Shown here: positions 51,898 through 61,820 of the stretch, piece by piece
Numbering within the stretch: position 1 is the stretch's first letter
Layout: every line of letters starts with the position of its first letter
Position numbers and translations under genes: made by a program
Notes under the pieces: model-generated
Database searches by the model: none
What the model was told of the DNA's origin: nothing
Seen by the model: the letters and a program-made list of their open reading frames with translations, nothing else
Assembly: GCA_025359885.1 (NCBI GenBank)
Contig: JANYDG010000122.1
Location: 1 to 64,000 of the forward strand
Reading direction: 5' to 3'
DNA: 64,000 nucleotides
From: Acidobacteriota bacterium
GTDB taxonomy: Bacteria > Acidobacteriota > Terriglobia > Terriglobales > Acidobacteriaceae

Positions 51898-53244
51898 ATG
51901 CTACGGAAAGTATTGATAGCAAATCGCGGCGAGATCGCGCTGCGAGTGATAAGTGCGTGCCGTGAACTGGGCATTCAGACGGTAGCCGTGTACTCAGAAG
52001 CGGACCGGAACAGTTTGCATGTGCGTTTTGCAGATGAGGCGGTTTGTATTGGTCCGCCACGTCCGGGGGATAGCTATCTCAACGTTCCGGCAGTTATTTC
52101 TGCGGCAGAGATTACGAATGTAGACGCTATTCATCCCGGGTATGGACTGCTGAGCGAGAATGCAAACTTCGCTGAGGTTTGCCGGGTATCGAATATCAAG
52201 TTCATTGGACCGCCGCCGGAAGTGACTCGCCTGATGGGCGAGAAGGAGAAGGCGCGACAGGCGATGAAGAAGGCCAATGTGCCAATTCTGCCTGGTTCTG
52301 ACGGTGTGGTTGCGGATGTTGAGGATGCGCTCAGATGGGCGGATCAGGTAGGGTATCCGGTCATCCTCAAGGCCAAGGCCGGCGGCGGCGGTCGTGGTAT
52401 GCGCATTGTGCGGACGGCCGAAGAGCTTCCGAATCTGTACCATGCGGCTTCGAGCGAGGCTACGAATGCGTTTGGCAACGGCGAGCTGTACATGGAGAAA
52501 TTCATCGAGCGGCCGCGCCATATCGAGTTTCAGATCCTCGCGGATGAGCATGGTAGTGTTGAGGTGCTTTTTGAGCGGGAATGCTCAATCCAGCGACGGC
52601 ACCAAAAGCTGATCGAGGAAGCGCCTAGTCTGCAGGTTACTCCGGAAATTCGGGCACATCTAAGTGCGACGCTGAAGCGCTGCCTGACCGAGATTGGTTA
52701 TCAGAACGCGGGAACGATCGAGTTCCTGATGGATGAAGACGGGTCAATCTACTTCATCGAGATGAATACGCGCATTCAGGTGGAGCATCCGGTCACCGAA
52801 GCTATTACGGGTGTGGATCTGGTCAAGGCGCAGTTACGGATTGCTTCTGGGGAGCGGTTGGACGAGATACTACCGAAGGATATCCAGATTCGCGGGCATG
52901 CGATTGAGTGCCGCATCAATGCGGAGCATCCCCATAAGTTTACCCCGAGCGCAGGCAAGATCACGGCGTTTAACGTCCCGGGCGGCAATGGAGTCAGGGT
53001 GGATACGGCGCAGTACGCTGAGGGTGTTGTGCCTCCCTATTATGACTCGCTGATCGCCAAGCTCATCGTTCACGGCAAGGATCGCGAAGAGGCAATTGCG
53101 CGTATGGAGCGGGCGCTCGGGATGTTTGTTGTCGAGGGAATCGAGACATCGATTCCGCTGCACCAAGACATTTTCAAGGACGCTGAGTTTCGCGCTGGGG
53201 ACTTTGATACGAAGTTTATGGAGAGATTTTTGGCACGGAGGTGA
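51898..53244 (+). CDS. accC: Biotin carboxylase subunit of acetyl-CoA carboxylase
   Basis: 448 aa from the ATG at 51898; a TTG at 51892 is also open. It carboxylates biotin on AccB using ATP and bicarbonate. [18 protein letters not shown] start, ATP-grasp core [41 protein letters not shown] and CRINAE. Only 6 bp after accB: the two are co-translated. AccAD is not in the window. Confidence 0.97.
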   Translation: MLRKVLIANRGEIALRVISACRELGIQTVAVYSEADRNSLHVRFADEAVCIGPPRPGDSYLNVPAVISAAEITNVDAIHPGYGLLSENANFAEVCRVSNIKFIGPPPEVTRLMGEKEKARQAMKKANVPILPGSDGVVADVEDALRWADQVGYPVILKAKAGGGGRGMRIVRTAEELPNLYHAASSEATNAFGNGELYMEKFIERPRHIEFQILADEHGSVEVLFERECSIQRRHQKLIEEAPSLQVTPEIRAHLSATLKRCLTEIGYQNAGTIEFLMDEDGSIYFIEMNTRIQVEHPVTEAITGVDLVKAQLRIASGERLDEILPKDIQIRGHAIECRINAEHPHKFTPSAGKITAFNVPGGNGVRVDTAQYAEGVVPPYYDSLIAKLIVHGKDREEAIARMERALGMFVVEGIETSIPLHQDIFKDAEFRAGDFDTKFMERFLARR

Positions 53245-53247
53245 TAA

Positions 53248-55017
53248 GTGCGCATTAGCTCAATACGATACTCTCGGATGGCGCTGGCGGTGGGAATGCT
53301 GGCGCCATTGCTCTTTGTGGTCACGTTGGCTGGACAGATTCCGCTGTTGGTAACTCCTGGATTCGCTTCAGTGCATACGGGGGCGAGTTTCAAGTTCACG
53401 GCGTCGTATGCAGGGGCTTCGAATGCTGCACTGGTGTGGCAGGTGAACGGGGTTGCTGGTGGCAACGCTGTGGTGGGATTGGTGAGTGCAGAGGGGGAAT
53501 ACCGGGCTCCTGCTTCAGTACCGGCAGGGACGGTTGTGACGCTGCGCGTAATTGCGCCGGGAGCGGATGCAATGGAAGTGCCAGTTGCGGTAACTTCAGG
53601 GCTATCTTTGTATGTTTCCACGAAGGGTAAGGATACGAATTCGGGAACTCTTGCGCTGCCGTGGCGAACGATACAGCATGCGGCAGACACGGCGATTGCG
53701 GGTGACACGGTTTATGTGCGCGGCGGGACGTATCACGAGTCAGTGAACTTCAAGCATTCAGGTTCGGCGACAGCCGGATCGATTGTGTTTCAGAGTTACC
53801 CGAAGGAGTTGGCAGTCGTCGATGGAACCGGGGTACCTTGCTGCGGTGATTCGATTCAAGGCCTGTTTAATTTACAGGGAAGTTTCAGCTACGTGGTTTT
53901 GGAGGGGTTTACGATCCAGAATTATTCGAGCCGAAATATTACCAACGAGCCTGCGGCGATCTATGTGACGGGGTCTGGCAGCTACCTGCGTATTCTCAAT
54001 AATATTGTGCATGGCATTACGGAGACCGCTGGGTCGCAGGGGAATGCACATGGAATTGGATTTTATGGAACTTCAACTGTGCCATTGAGCAACCTCTATG
54101 TGAGCGGCAATGTGATTTATGGCTTGAAGACGGGCAATAGTGAGGTCGTGGTTTTTGATGGGAATATCAATGGATTCTCCGTCACGGGGAATGTGATCCA
54201 TGACAATGACAACATTGCGATCGATGCGACGGGTTTTTATCAGGTTGGGCCGAGTGGACGGGATCAGGTGCACAACGGGCTGATTGCGCTGAACACGGTC
54301 TATAACATCACAAGTTTGAAGAACCCGGCGTACAACGGCTACGGGGCTGATGGTATCTACTGTGATGGTTGCGCGCATGTTGTGATCGAGCGGAACCTCG
54401 TGTTCAATTGCGACCTGAATATCGAGGCGGCGAGCGAGACGCGTGGGCATGATGCTAGTTATGTAACGATTAGAAATAATGTGGTGTACGGCGGAAATCT
54501 GGCGGGGATTTCAATTGGGGGGTATTCGAGCGACCGCGGGGGGAGTGACCATGTGACGATTGTCAATAACACGCTTTGGAATAACAATCGGGCTAACCAG
54601 GGAGGGGACTTTCAGATACAGTTTCACGCGACGAGCAATGTATTTGAGAACAACATCGTATTTGCAGGGACTCAAGGTGTGATGGTGAACGGGCTGACCA
54701 ATTCGACGGCTGCGCCTGTGGTGGCTGACTATAACACTTACTTTACGACGGCTACGCCTCAATGGTGGTATGAGGGCGTGATGCACACGACTTTCGCTTC
54801 GTATCAGACGGCTTCGGGACAGGATAAACATTCACACTTTGTGAATCCTGGAATGGTGAGCGTGAAAGTTCCTTATAGCTTTGATTTGCTGGCAAGTTCT
54901 CTGGCACGTGGGGCGGGTAGTGTGAGCCTGGGCGCGGCAGTTTACGGCACGCTCGATTTTGCCGGGAATGCGCGGACATCGGGTAGTGCCATTAATGCAG
55001 GAGCCTATCAAAAATAA
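53248..55017 (+). CDS. Secreted right-handed beta-helix protein
   Basis: 589 aa from a GTG (GGAGGTGATAA upstream, directly after the accC stop). Signal peptide (LAVGMLAPLLFVVTLAG), an Ig-like domain (about 35-115), then LYVSTKGKDTNSGTLALPWRTIQHAADTAIAGDTVYVRGGTYHE, the start of DUF1565/PbH1-type beta helices, and a series of short repeats with GN.I.G and N.V...N patterns to the C-terminus. Polysaccharide lyase or hydrolase folds look like this, but no catalytic set could be assigned. Its coupling to accBC is positional. Confidence 0.8.
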   Translation: MRISSIRYSRMALAVGMLAPLLFVVTLAGQIPLLVTPGFASVHTGASFKFTASYAGASNAALVWQVNGVAGGNAVVGLVSAEGEYRAPASVPAGTVVTLRVIAPGADAMEVPVAVTSGLSLYVSTKGKDTNSGTLALPWRTIQHAADTAIAGDTVYVRGGTYHESVNFKHSGSATAGSIVFQSYPKELAVVDGTGVPCCGDSIQGLFNLQGSFSYVVLEGFTIQNYSSRNITNEPAAIYVTGSGSYLRILNNIVHGITETAGSQGNAHGIGFYGTSTVPLSNLYVSGNVIYGLKTGNSEVVVFDGNINGFSVTGNVIHDNDNIAIDATGFYQVGPSGRDQVHNGLIALNTVYNITSLKNPAYNGYGADGIYCDGCAHVVIERNLVFNCDLNIEAASETRGHDASYVTIRNNVVYGGNLAGISIGGYSSDRGGSDHVTIVNNTLWNNNRANQGGDFQIQFHATSNVFENNIVFAGTQGVMVNGLTNSTAAPVVADYNTYFTTATPQWWYEGVMHTTFASYQTASGQDKHSHFVNPGMVSVKVPYSFDLLASSLARGAGSVSLGAAVYGTLDFAGNARTSGSAINAGAYQK

Positions 55018-55107
55018 GTAAAACGTAAGTCAGTAAAACGCACGGCAATTAGGCCTATCTGAAGACTAACCCGCCAGTACCGGGGGCACTGATGGGGCAG
55101 TCTACTC

Positions 55108-56502
55108 TTATCTCTCGGCCTTCAGCATCGGCGATGGGGTGGTGGGTTTGGGGGCATTGGGGCTAGCTTGAGCGTAGAGGTAGTCGCCGAGTGCTTCGAT
55201 CTCCTCGTTGGTGCCGGTCAGCGGCGGCATGAATTTACGGTATGCGAGGTCAGCCTTGTATTCATGGAGCATGGTCAAGAGACTGCCGACGGACTGACGG
55301 TCGCGGTTGGCGAGCAGCTTATTGAGGGCGCGGTAGCCGGTGAGGGTGTGGCACGCGCCGCATTGGCCGCGGTACATGGCTTCGCCTTGCGCCCAGTGGG
55401 CACTGGTGCCCTGGTTAAGCCACAGGGAGTGCTCAAGGTAGCCGTTCTGGTTGCGGCCCGCAACCTCTGAGACTCGGAGGCCATTTGAATACATGTGTCG
55501 GCCAATGACAAAGGGTTTGCGGAGCATTTCGCGGGCTTGTTCGCCGGTGCCGGTGGCCATGAGGGCGAGGATCACGATGGCGGAGGCATGGGCAAGGGTG
55601 AAGTCCTTTGGATTTTTGTACGCCAGGTAGTAGGTGACGACAATGATGGTGGCCGAAGTGATGATCATGACCAGGGCAAGGCGGGTGACCTGGGAGAAGG
55701 TTCCGGAGCCGATGGTGGAGATGCCGAGGGTGAGCAGGGCGCGCTGCGAGGCGGGCACCGTGAGCAGGTACCAGAGCAAAGTGAGCGGCATCAGGACGAA
55801 GGAGGGAACGAGCCAACGGGTGGTCCAGCGCAGGTAGCTGGCTTTAAGGGCGGGCTGCTTGTCGCTGTCAATCCGGCTGCCGGTTACGAGGGCCCAGACT
55901 CCGGCGAGTGAAATGCAGACCAGGGTCCGCATGAGCAGGCTTGGCCAGTAGGTGGGATTGAAGAAGGCGTTCCAGAATTTGCTTGCTTCTGCGCCAGTGC
56001 CGGCTACTGCAAGCCAGGTGTCACCGGGAGTGAGCATGAAGGTGAGGATGCCATTGATGATGATCAGAGTGCAGACCGACGAGCCTGCATAAAGCCAGCC
56101 GACGGCTAGGTGGAGCTTGGCGGGGATGCGATCCCAGGTGTAGTAGTAGACGGCGATGGTGGTGAGTTCAATGAGGAAGAAGACCCACTCCATGGCCCAG
56201 CCAAAGACGAAGTTATGGATGAGTGTGCTGGTGGCCTCGGGCTGAGTGAGGCCGATGGCAAACCAGATGCCCACGCCGCTCACCGTGCCGAAGACACCGG
56301 TAATGAGCAGAAAGAAGCGTGAATGAGCCTTGAGCTGGGCCATCCAGTCGGTTCGACCCTCGAGCAGGGCTTTGCGCTCGGCCATGGGGAGCCAGAGGCC
56401 TCCTCCGACAGCGAATTGCGAGATCATGACGTGAAAGATCGCGATGATGGCAATGACTGAGCTACTGCCGAGGAACGGGACTTCCCAAAATGGGTAATTC
56501 AT
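55108..56502 (-). CDS. bd-oxidase-like membrane subunit with C-terminal cytochrome c domain
   Basis: 464 aa. About eight membrane helices with CydA-like features: His24 followed by x4-Q-x3-GG (FHVMISQFAVGGG), EWVFFLIE, the LTFMLTP turn. The segment where CydA has its second axial His reads PSLLMRTLVC, with no His, so heme binding differs. A cytochrome c domain follows with C-x-x-C-H (Cys381-His385) and a likely Met ligand in KFMPPLTG. Last gene of the four-gene operon, 16 bp after the cytochrome b gene. It may take electrons from the Rieske/b module, or donate them. Whether it reduces oxygen is unknown. Confidence 0.75.
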   Translation of the reverse strand: MNYPFWEVPFLGSSSVIAIIAIFHVMISQFAVGGGLWLPMAERKALLEGRTDWMAQLKAHSRFFLLITGVFGTVSGVGIWFAIGLTQPEATSTLIHNFVFGWAMEWVFFLIELTTIAVYYYTWDRIPAKLHLAVGWLYAGSSVCTLIIINGILTFMLTPGDTWLAVAGTGAEASKFWNAFFNPTYWPSLLMRTLVCISLAGVWALVTGSRIDSDKQPALKASYLRWTTRWLVPSFVLMPLTLLWYLLTVPASQRALLTLGISTIGSGTFSQVTRLALVMIITSATIIVVTYYLAYKNPKDFTLAHASAIVILALMATGTGEQAREMLRKPFVIGRHMYSNGLRVSEVAGRNQNGYLEHSLWLNQGTSAHWAQGEAMYRGQCGACHTLTGYRALNKLLANRDRQSVGSLLTMLHEYKADLAYRKFMPPLTGTNEEIEALGDYLYAQASPNAPKPTTPSPMLKAER

Positions 56503-56517
56503 TGCAATTCTCCAGAG

Positions 56518-57597
56518 TTAGCGAATGCCCCAGTAGCCGAGGGCGGTGGTGACGAGCAGAGCGGTGACGGCGAAGAGGCCGAAGTAGTGTGCGATGCGTC
56601 CGCGGGCACTGGCTTTGTTTTCGCCGTCGTAAAGGGGAATGACCACCCAGAGCGCGAGGCCAACGGTAAAGAGCAGGATGCCGACAACTTCGCCGGTGGC
56701 TCCCGGAAGCCAGTTGCCGAGAATCTTGAGCATGTGAAATGGAGCCATGAAGTACCACTCGGGATGGATGCCGGCGGGTGCGGGTGAGAGGGCGTCGGCT
56801 TGCTTGCCCAGATCCCATGGATAGACCGAGGCCAGCAGCGCGAGCACATTCAAGGAAATGAGCCACATGGCGAGGTCTTTTTGGAAGAAGTTTGGGAAGA
56901 AGGGGATGCTCTTGCGCGCGGAGGCAGGTTTGGCTAGTTCGCTGGGTGGCAGGGCGTTGCCGTGCTTTTGCACGAGATACAGATGGAGACCGAGCAGGGG
57001 CAGGAAAAGCAGGGGGAGTACGACGACGTGGAGGGCAAAGAAACGCTGCACTGTGAACTCGCTGACGTCAGGGCCGCCACGGAGGATGGTAGCGGTGAAG
57101 GGTCCGAGGAACGGGAGTGAAGCGGGAATCTGTAGACCAACCTTGGTAGCGAAGTAGCTGAGCTCGTCCATGGGAAGGAGATAGCCGCTGAATCCGAAGA
57201 GGGCACCGAGGAACAGGAGGGCGATGCCGGTGAACCAGCCGATTTCCCGGGGCTTGCGGTAGGCCTTCATGAAGTAAACAGAGAACATGTGAACCAGGAT
57301 GGCAAAGATGAAGAGGTTCGCTGACCATGAATGCGCCGAACGGATGAGCCAGCCAAAGTGCATCACATAGGTGATTTGACGGACGCTCTCGAAGGCTTCT
57401 GCGCCGGGGCGGTAGTAGACCAGCAGCAGGATGCCGGTGAATACCTGGATGAGGAAGAGGAAGAGGGAGATGCCGCCCCAGTAGTACCAGAAAGACTGCT
57501 TATGGGTGGGAACGGTCTTGTGCTGGGCAAAGGCGATGATTTCAGTGAGGCCGAGTCTTTCGTCGAGCCAATTGTAGAGGTATGCAACCATGGACAT
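56518..57597 (-). CDS. Cytochrome b, b6 and subunit IV parts in one chain
   Basis: 359 aa. The N-terminal half is cytochrome b6-like: four helices with paired His ligands (YVMHFGWLIRSAHSWSANLF, then RFFALHVVVLPLLFLPLLGLHLYLVQKHG) and quinol-site segment GYLLPMDELSYFATKVG. The C-terminal part is like subunit IV with PAGIHPEWYFMAPFHML, the PEWY quinol-oxidation loop. It oxidises quinol with the Rieske protein encoded next to it. It begins MSMVAYLYNWLDERLGLTEI, the usual start of this family. Confidence 0.9.
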   Translation of the reverse strand: MSMVAYLYNWLDERLGLTEIIAFAQHKTVPTHKQSFWYYWGGISLFLFLIQVFTGILLLVYYRPGAEAFESVRQITYVMHFGWLIRSAHSWSANLFIFAILVHMFSVYFMKAYRKPREIGWFTGIALLFLGALFGFSGYLLPMDELSYFATKVGLQIPASLPFLGPFTATILRGGPDVSEFTVQRFFALHVVVLPLLFLPLLGLHLYLVQKHGNALPPSELAKPASARKSIPFFPNFFQKDLAMWLISLNVLALLASVYPWDLGKQADALSPAPAGIHPEWYFMAPFHMLKILGNWLPGATGEVVGILLFTVGLALWVVIPLYDGENKASARGRIAHYFGLFAVTALLVTTALGYWGIR

Positions 57598-57621
57598 TTT
57601 CCTTTCCGGCAGGGCGGCGAA

Positions 57622-58131
57622 TCAGGCTCGTGAGACGGTGACGCTGTCAACGGCGACGTTGACTTTGAAGGCTTTCAGTGGCTGAGGAGGTGGGCCGCTG
57701 ACGTTTTTGCCGGTGTGTGGGTCGTAGACTCCGCCGTGACATGCGCAGTGAATGCGGTTCATTTGGGGCTCAAACTGGACAGTGCAGCCGAGGTGGGTGC
57801 AGACGGCGCTGAACGCGACCCAGGAGCCGTCTGCGCCATGAATGAGCATGGCCGGGGAACTGCCGAACTTGAACATCAAAGCCGAAGCAGCAGGCAGCTT
57901 GTGCGCATCTTTGAGCGTGACTTCGCTCACCGCGGTTTGGTTGGCCGCCATCTCTGCGGGTGAGGCGAGGTAGCGGTAGATGGGGTAGGCCATGGCTCCG
58001 ATGTAGCATAGGCCAGCCGCCGCGGCGACACCCATAAATGCGCGGCGTGTGGGCGTGCTTTCGTTGTCTTGTTCTGTTTGCGGGAGGATTTCGTGTTGCG
58101 AAAGATGGGGCTGAAACGGGGTGTCACTCAT
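57622..58131 (-). CDS. Rieske iron-sulfur protein
   Basis: 169 aa with a Tat-type membrane anchor (TPTRRAFMGVAAAAGLCYIGAMAYPIY) and a 2Fe-2S Rieske fold: CTHLGC and CACHGG, with the disulfide Cys in each box and GPPPQPLKAF. It carries electrons from the quinol site of the cytochrome b to a c-type heme, probably the one in the bd-like subunit. It is spaced 24 bp from the cytochrome b gene. Confidence 0.92.
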   Translation of the reverse strand: MSDTPFQPHLSQHEILPQTEQDNESTPTRRAFMGVAAAAGLCYIGAMAYPIYRYLASPAEMAANQTAVSEVTLKDAHKLPAASALMFKFGSSPAMLIHGADGSWVAFSAVCTHLGCTVQFEPQMNRIHCACHGGVYDPHTGKNVSGPPPQPLKAFKVNVAVDSVTVSRA

Positions 58132-58133
58132 GG

Positions 58134-59273
58134 TTAAAGGGCGCTCCCTTGGGCGGAAATTGCGGCGGTGGGTGCCTCGGCGATGGGGGTAGCGCGGGCG
58201 ACGACGGAGATGAGCCAGCCGACGACGCCAAGTCCCACGACAAAGAGAACCAGGAAAATGCTGACGACACTCCAGTTGGTCACGACGGTACGTGCCCAGA
58301 CGTCATAGCCCTTGCTGAGCAGGGTCAGGTCGCGAATTCCGTCGCGGTAGAGGGTCATGCAAGCGACGGAAAGGAACGCAAGTACCGGTGCAAGCCAACT
58401 GACAATTGCGCTGGTCGGCTTGGCGAAAGCGGCAAAGGCGGTGAAGAGAACGATGATGGCTGCGAGTGCGATCCAGCCGAATCCTGCGATTTTGTAGAGC
58501 AGATGACTGCTGAGACCGGTCTGGACGATGCTCGGCTGGGCTCTGTAGACAAGGTTGGCGGTTACAATCTGCAGGATGGCGGCGATGGCGGCAATACGCC
58601 CGCCGAGGGAAGAGAGGAATTTGCCTTCTGTAGCGGTAAAGGTGTGGCGACCGGCGAGATAAATCAACCAGAGGCCTGCCGCAACGAAACCTCCTGCAAG
58701 GAAAAACAGGAAGCGGGGGCTGGTTGTTGGGTCGCCAGTGGGCAGGTGCGTTCCGAGCGGAGAGACGGAGTACATCTGTTGCCAGACTTCTGGGCGGAGC
58801 ATGAGGGTCATGTTGCTGGTGTAGATGTGGGCGATGCCACCGACACCAATCCATGCGCCCAGGCCCATCCACCAGACATTGCGACCTTTTTCGAGACCTG
58901 CAGAGAACTGATAGAGCAGCCAGTAGATGAGGATGAGCGCGGGAACGACGGCGATCCACCACGCACCCATCACAACGCTACTGGTGTAGATAGCGCGGCC
59001 GTAGAGAACCTGGGCAAAGAGCAACGGGGGAACGCCAAGGTTGATCACATAGGTCATGACGACTGTGAGGCGGCGGGCAATAGCGTTGGCCGCTGTCCGA
59101 GATTCTGGCGAGCGGCCGAGCAGATTGAGCAGAACGGCGATGAGCAGGCCACCGATGAGCATCTGCATAGCCACAAAATGCAGCGAAAGAGTAACGATGT
59201 GTAGCAGCTTGAAGAGCCAGATCGGGGCGGGGAGTGGAATTGGGTCTACAGCGGGAAAGCCATTCATCAGCAC
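58134..59273 (-). CDS. Second bd-oxidase-like membrane protein (no heme c)
   Basis: 379 aa, about nine membrane helices. No family name could be given directly, but it shares with the cytochrome-c-carrying subunit the pattern H-x4-Q-x3-GG (here His31: HFVAMQMLIGG), and T-x-M-L-x-P followed by a Trp (MTLMLRPEVW), at corresponding positions, so the two look like divergent paralogues. First gene of the operon; its stop lies 2 bp before the Rieske start. Confidence 0.65.
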   Translation of the reverse strand: MLMNGFPAVDPIPLPAPIWLFKLLHIVTLSLHFVAMQMLIGGLLIAVLLNLLGRSPESRTAANAIARRLTVVMTYVINLGVPPLLFAQVLYGRAIYTSSVVMGAWWIAVVPALILIYWLLYQFSAGLEKGRNVWWMGLGAWIGVGGIAHIYTSNMTLMLRPEVWQQMYSVSPLGTHLPTGDPTTSPRFLFFLAGGFVAAGLWLIYLAGRHTFTATEGKFLSSLGGRIAAIAAILQIVTANLVYRAQPSIVQTGLSSHLLYKIAGFGWIALAAIIVLFTAFAAFAKPTSAIVSWLAPVLAFLSVACMTLYRDGIRDLTLLSKGYDVWARTVVTNWSVVSIFLVLFVVGLGVVGWLISVVARATPIAEAPTAAISAQGSAL

Positions 59274-59508
59274 AGGTCCTCTTCGGCAACAGGTGGTCAG
59301 ATCACGTGACGCAGGTAATTTCTTAACTTGATGCTATGGTGCGGTGCGCTGAGATGGGTGTGATGCAAGTCACGGAAGCACCTGGTAGGACGTGAGCGGG
59401 ATTTTTTTCGGGAATGGTGAAACGAGGTGGGGTGGCGGCTCACTACTTCATTGGATGTCGTGAGGATCGCGATTTCCGAGTGAAGTGGAAGTACGGAAAG
59501 GAATTGCT
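59274..59508. other. Divergent intergenic region with palindromes
   Basis: 234 bp between the respiratory operon and the 731-aa protein gene. Holds TCACGTGA (59302-59309) and a CRP/FNR-like site; probably carries both promoters, though no clear -35/-10 pair was found. Confidence 0.5.
59359..59374. promoter_or_regulatory. CRP/FNR-like palindrome in the divergent region
   Basis: TGTGA-TGCAAG-TCACG, nine of ten half-site positions. A CRP/FNR-family factor would be a natural regulator for the respiratory operon. Confidence 0.4.
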
Positions 59509-61704
59509 ATGCCCTCCCCCAAACAAATCAAAGTGGCAAAGGCCACCGAGTCGACAAAGGAGCACATCTCCTTTGCCAAGTTGTCACCTGAACTGGCGCG
59601 GCACAATTTTCATGCGCTGCTGGTCGCCAATCCCAACTATTTCGGCAATCTGAAGGAAAGCGGATTTCAGTCGGTGCTGAAGATTACCGGGGATACGAAC
59701 TACGAGAGCCTGGGCTGTGTTGGGTATAACCCACAGTTGAAGCAGTTGCGGGCGACGATCAACATCAAGCAGGATGGCGGGTATTCGGGCGACCTGTGTA
59801 CAGGTGGTTCGGATGAGTATGTGCGCTTTTTCCTGTCATTTGACAGCGGGGTGAGCTGGCAGGACCAGGGCATGCAGGCAGTGAACGTCTTTGACGTTGC
59901 CGGACCGAAGCCTCTTGAGTACGCGGTAACGCTGGGGATCAACCCTGCGGAGGAGTTCTGTTTTGTGGAGAACCTGCCGCTGGTACGGGCGATTCTGAGT
60001 TGGAATGCGCCGCCGCCAGCAGGCCAGCCGAACTGGACCCCGATCTGGGGCGATGTGCTGGATGCAAGGATTCAAATTGAGGGATTCGAGTTTATTCTGC
60101 TGAGCACGTTGCTGGCCGAGGCAAAGCTTCATTTGCCAGAGCAGTTCTTAAAGGCGATTGACCTGGGTCAGCCGGTGAAGGCAGCGCAAGCCAAGGCCCT
60201 GAGCCCGGTAGATCTGCATCATCTTTATGCGGAGACGAAGGTGCCGCAGCACCGGTATCTGGCACCGCTGCTGGCTTCAACGACGGGTTCGTCTTCGGCA
60301 GCTGCGAAGGCAGCGCACCTGCACCAGTCCCATGCAAAGGCCGTGACGAGCTTTGGCGGGATTGCCAATATCAATGTCGCGAAGCTGGTGGAAGAATGGT
60401 TGAATACCAGCGGCAATACCAGCTTTGAAGAGATTGACTGCGTCGGCCTGGATCCGAACTCAAGCCAGCTTGTGGGTGTGTTGCGGGTGAAACAGAGCGG
60501 CGGCTATTCGGGTGCGCCGTGCACGCCTGGTAGCCAGGAATTTGTGGCTTTCTGGGTGGATTGGGGCACCGGTTTTCAGTTTGCCGGGACTACATCGGTA
60601 ACGGTGCATGACTTCAGCGCGGTGCCGTCGGGCGGGCTTGAGTACAACGTGTTTTTGCCGGTGGACCTGCTTTCGCACGCGCAGCCCTGTTACGACGGGC
60701 CGAAGACAGCAATAGTAAGGGCTGTGCTGAGCTGGAATACTCCCCCATCGACAACCGACCCGTTCGCCCCAGTGGTGTGGGGTAATGCGACGGAAGGTCT
60801 GATCCTGGTGCCACCGGGCCCGGTGATCGGCAATGGGCAGCAGGTGCCGGTTCTGAGCGCAGTCGGCGACATTGAGGTGTCGAAGATTGGTGGCGATGGC
60901 CGAATTACGAGTGCAAACGCGATTACGACAGGCGCGCACTTTGCAGATGCTCCATTTGGCGGGCGGGTGACGCTGGCGGGGGCGATTTCCAATCCTACGC
61001 CGGGACTGAAGTATCGCGTGATGAAGGCTCCGCACGGCAGTGGCACGTTTTCGCCTGTGGCGAATGAGCCGCTCGGACTGACGCTGGTCATTAATGACTT
61101 CAATGGCGTGAGCTGGACGCAAACGGACCTGACGCTGCATGCGGATGCAGACGGGTATTACGTGTACCAGGCGAGCTCGGTGAACCATTTTGTCGAGGGC
61201 CAGTTGCTGGGCGAGTGGTACACGACGGGGGCTGACAGCGGCAACGCCTTTGACCTGCGGGTTGACCTGAGCGTGGATGGGAATCCGGCACACGACATTC
61301 AAAGCGACATAGTGGTTGTGCTGGTGAATAACGAGACCCCGACGGCAACGCTGACGCCGACGTTTGGCGAATGCGGGAAGGTCGCTCCAGGAGCGGTGAT
61401 TTCGGGTGTGTTCACGGCAACGGCGACCGACTTTGGGTCGTTCGGGTTTACTATCCTGCCGCCCGGACCTGCGCATGGGGTGTTGCCGACGCCTGCTGGC
61501 GGAAGCTCGACCTGGTTGGGCGGTGCAATTTCTGACCCCGGCGTGGTGGTTGCTTCGTTCTCACTGGATACGACTGGAATGGATGCCTGTGGCTACTCGC
61601 TGACGCTGGGCGTGTGGGACCGGACAAACGTCAACAGTGGTCAGACGAACAATTATCACCAGGACTCAGTCGGGTTCTGCCTGGATAACGTGTTCGCTGG
61701 TTAA
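59509..61704 (+). CDS. Large cytosolic protein with an internal duplication, unknown
   Basis: 731 aa from the ATG at 59509; a start at 59485 would add 8 residues. No signal peptide. Residues about 66-190 and 307-433 are repeats of one domain: C-V-G-x-(N/D)-P, K-Q-x-G-G-Y-S-G-x-x-C-T, L-S-W-N-x-P-P and W-G occur in both, with three Cys at matching positions (70, 97, 151 and 311, 338, 394). The linker (200-290) is Ala/Lys/His-rich. The C-terminal part (about 440-731) is beta-sandwich-like with aromatic and Gly-rich turns. No enzyme motif. It starts the operon carrying the sigma factor and is followed by a hairpin. Confidence 0.75.
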   Translation: MPSPKQIKVAKATESTKEHISFAKLSPELARHNFHALLVANPNYFGNLKESGFQSVLKITGDTNYESLGCVGYNPQLKQLRATINIKQDGGYSGDLCTGGSDEYVRFFLSFDSGVSWQDQGMQAVNVFDVAGPKPLEYAVTLGINPAEEFCFVENLPLVRAILSWNAPPPAGQPNWTPIWGDVLDARIQIEGFEFILLSTLLAEAKLHLPEQFLKAIDLGQPVKAAQAKALSPVDLHHLYAETKVPQHRYLAPLLASTTGSSSAAAKAAHLHQSHAKAVTSFGGIANINVAKLVEEWLNTSGNTSFEEIDCVGLDPNSSQLVGVLRVKQSGGYSGAPCTPGSQEFVAFWVDWGTGFQFAGTTSVTVHDFSAVPSGGLEYNVFLPVDLLSHAQPCYDGPKTAIVRAVLSWNTPPSTTDPFAPVVWGNATEGLILVPPGPVIGNGQQVPVLSAVGDIEVSKIGGDGRITSANAITTGAHFADAPFGGRVTLAGAISNPTPGLKYRVMKAPHGSGTFSPVANEPLGLTLVINDFNGVSWTQTDLTLHADADGYYVYQASSVNHFVEGQLLGEWYTTGADSGNAFDLRVDLSVDGNPAHDIQSDIVVVLVNNETPTATLTPTFGECGKVAPGAVISGVFTATATDFGSFGFTILPPGPAHGVLPTPAGGSSTWLGGAISDPGVVVASFSLDTTGMDACGYSLTLGVWDRTNVNSGQTNNYHQDSVGFCLDNVFAG

Positions 61705-61724
61705 AAACTCTCTCCCCCAGAGCG

Positions 61725-61768
61725 GACGGGAATTGCTCACGCCAGAAGCGGCGAAGGCAAGTCCCGTC
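61725..61768 (+). terminator. Stem-loop after the duplicated-domain gene
   Basis: GACGGGA/TCCCGTC arms extended by TTGC/GCAA, with an inner CGCC/GGCG hairpin, followed by GGAATTTT. It could end or attenuate transcription before the next gene. Confidence 0.55.
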
Positions 61769-61820
61769 TGGAATTTTCCGTGATGGATCCAGGAGCCTCG
61801 GTTGAGGCTGATGGGAATGA

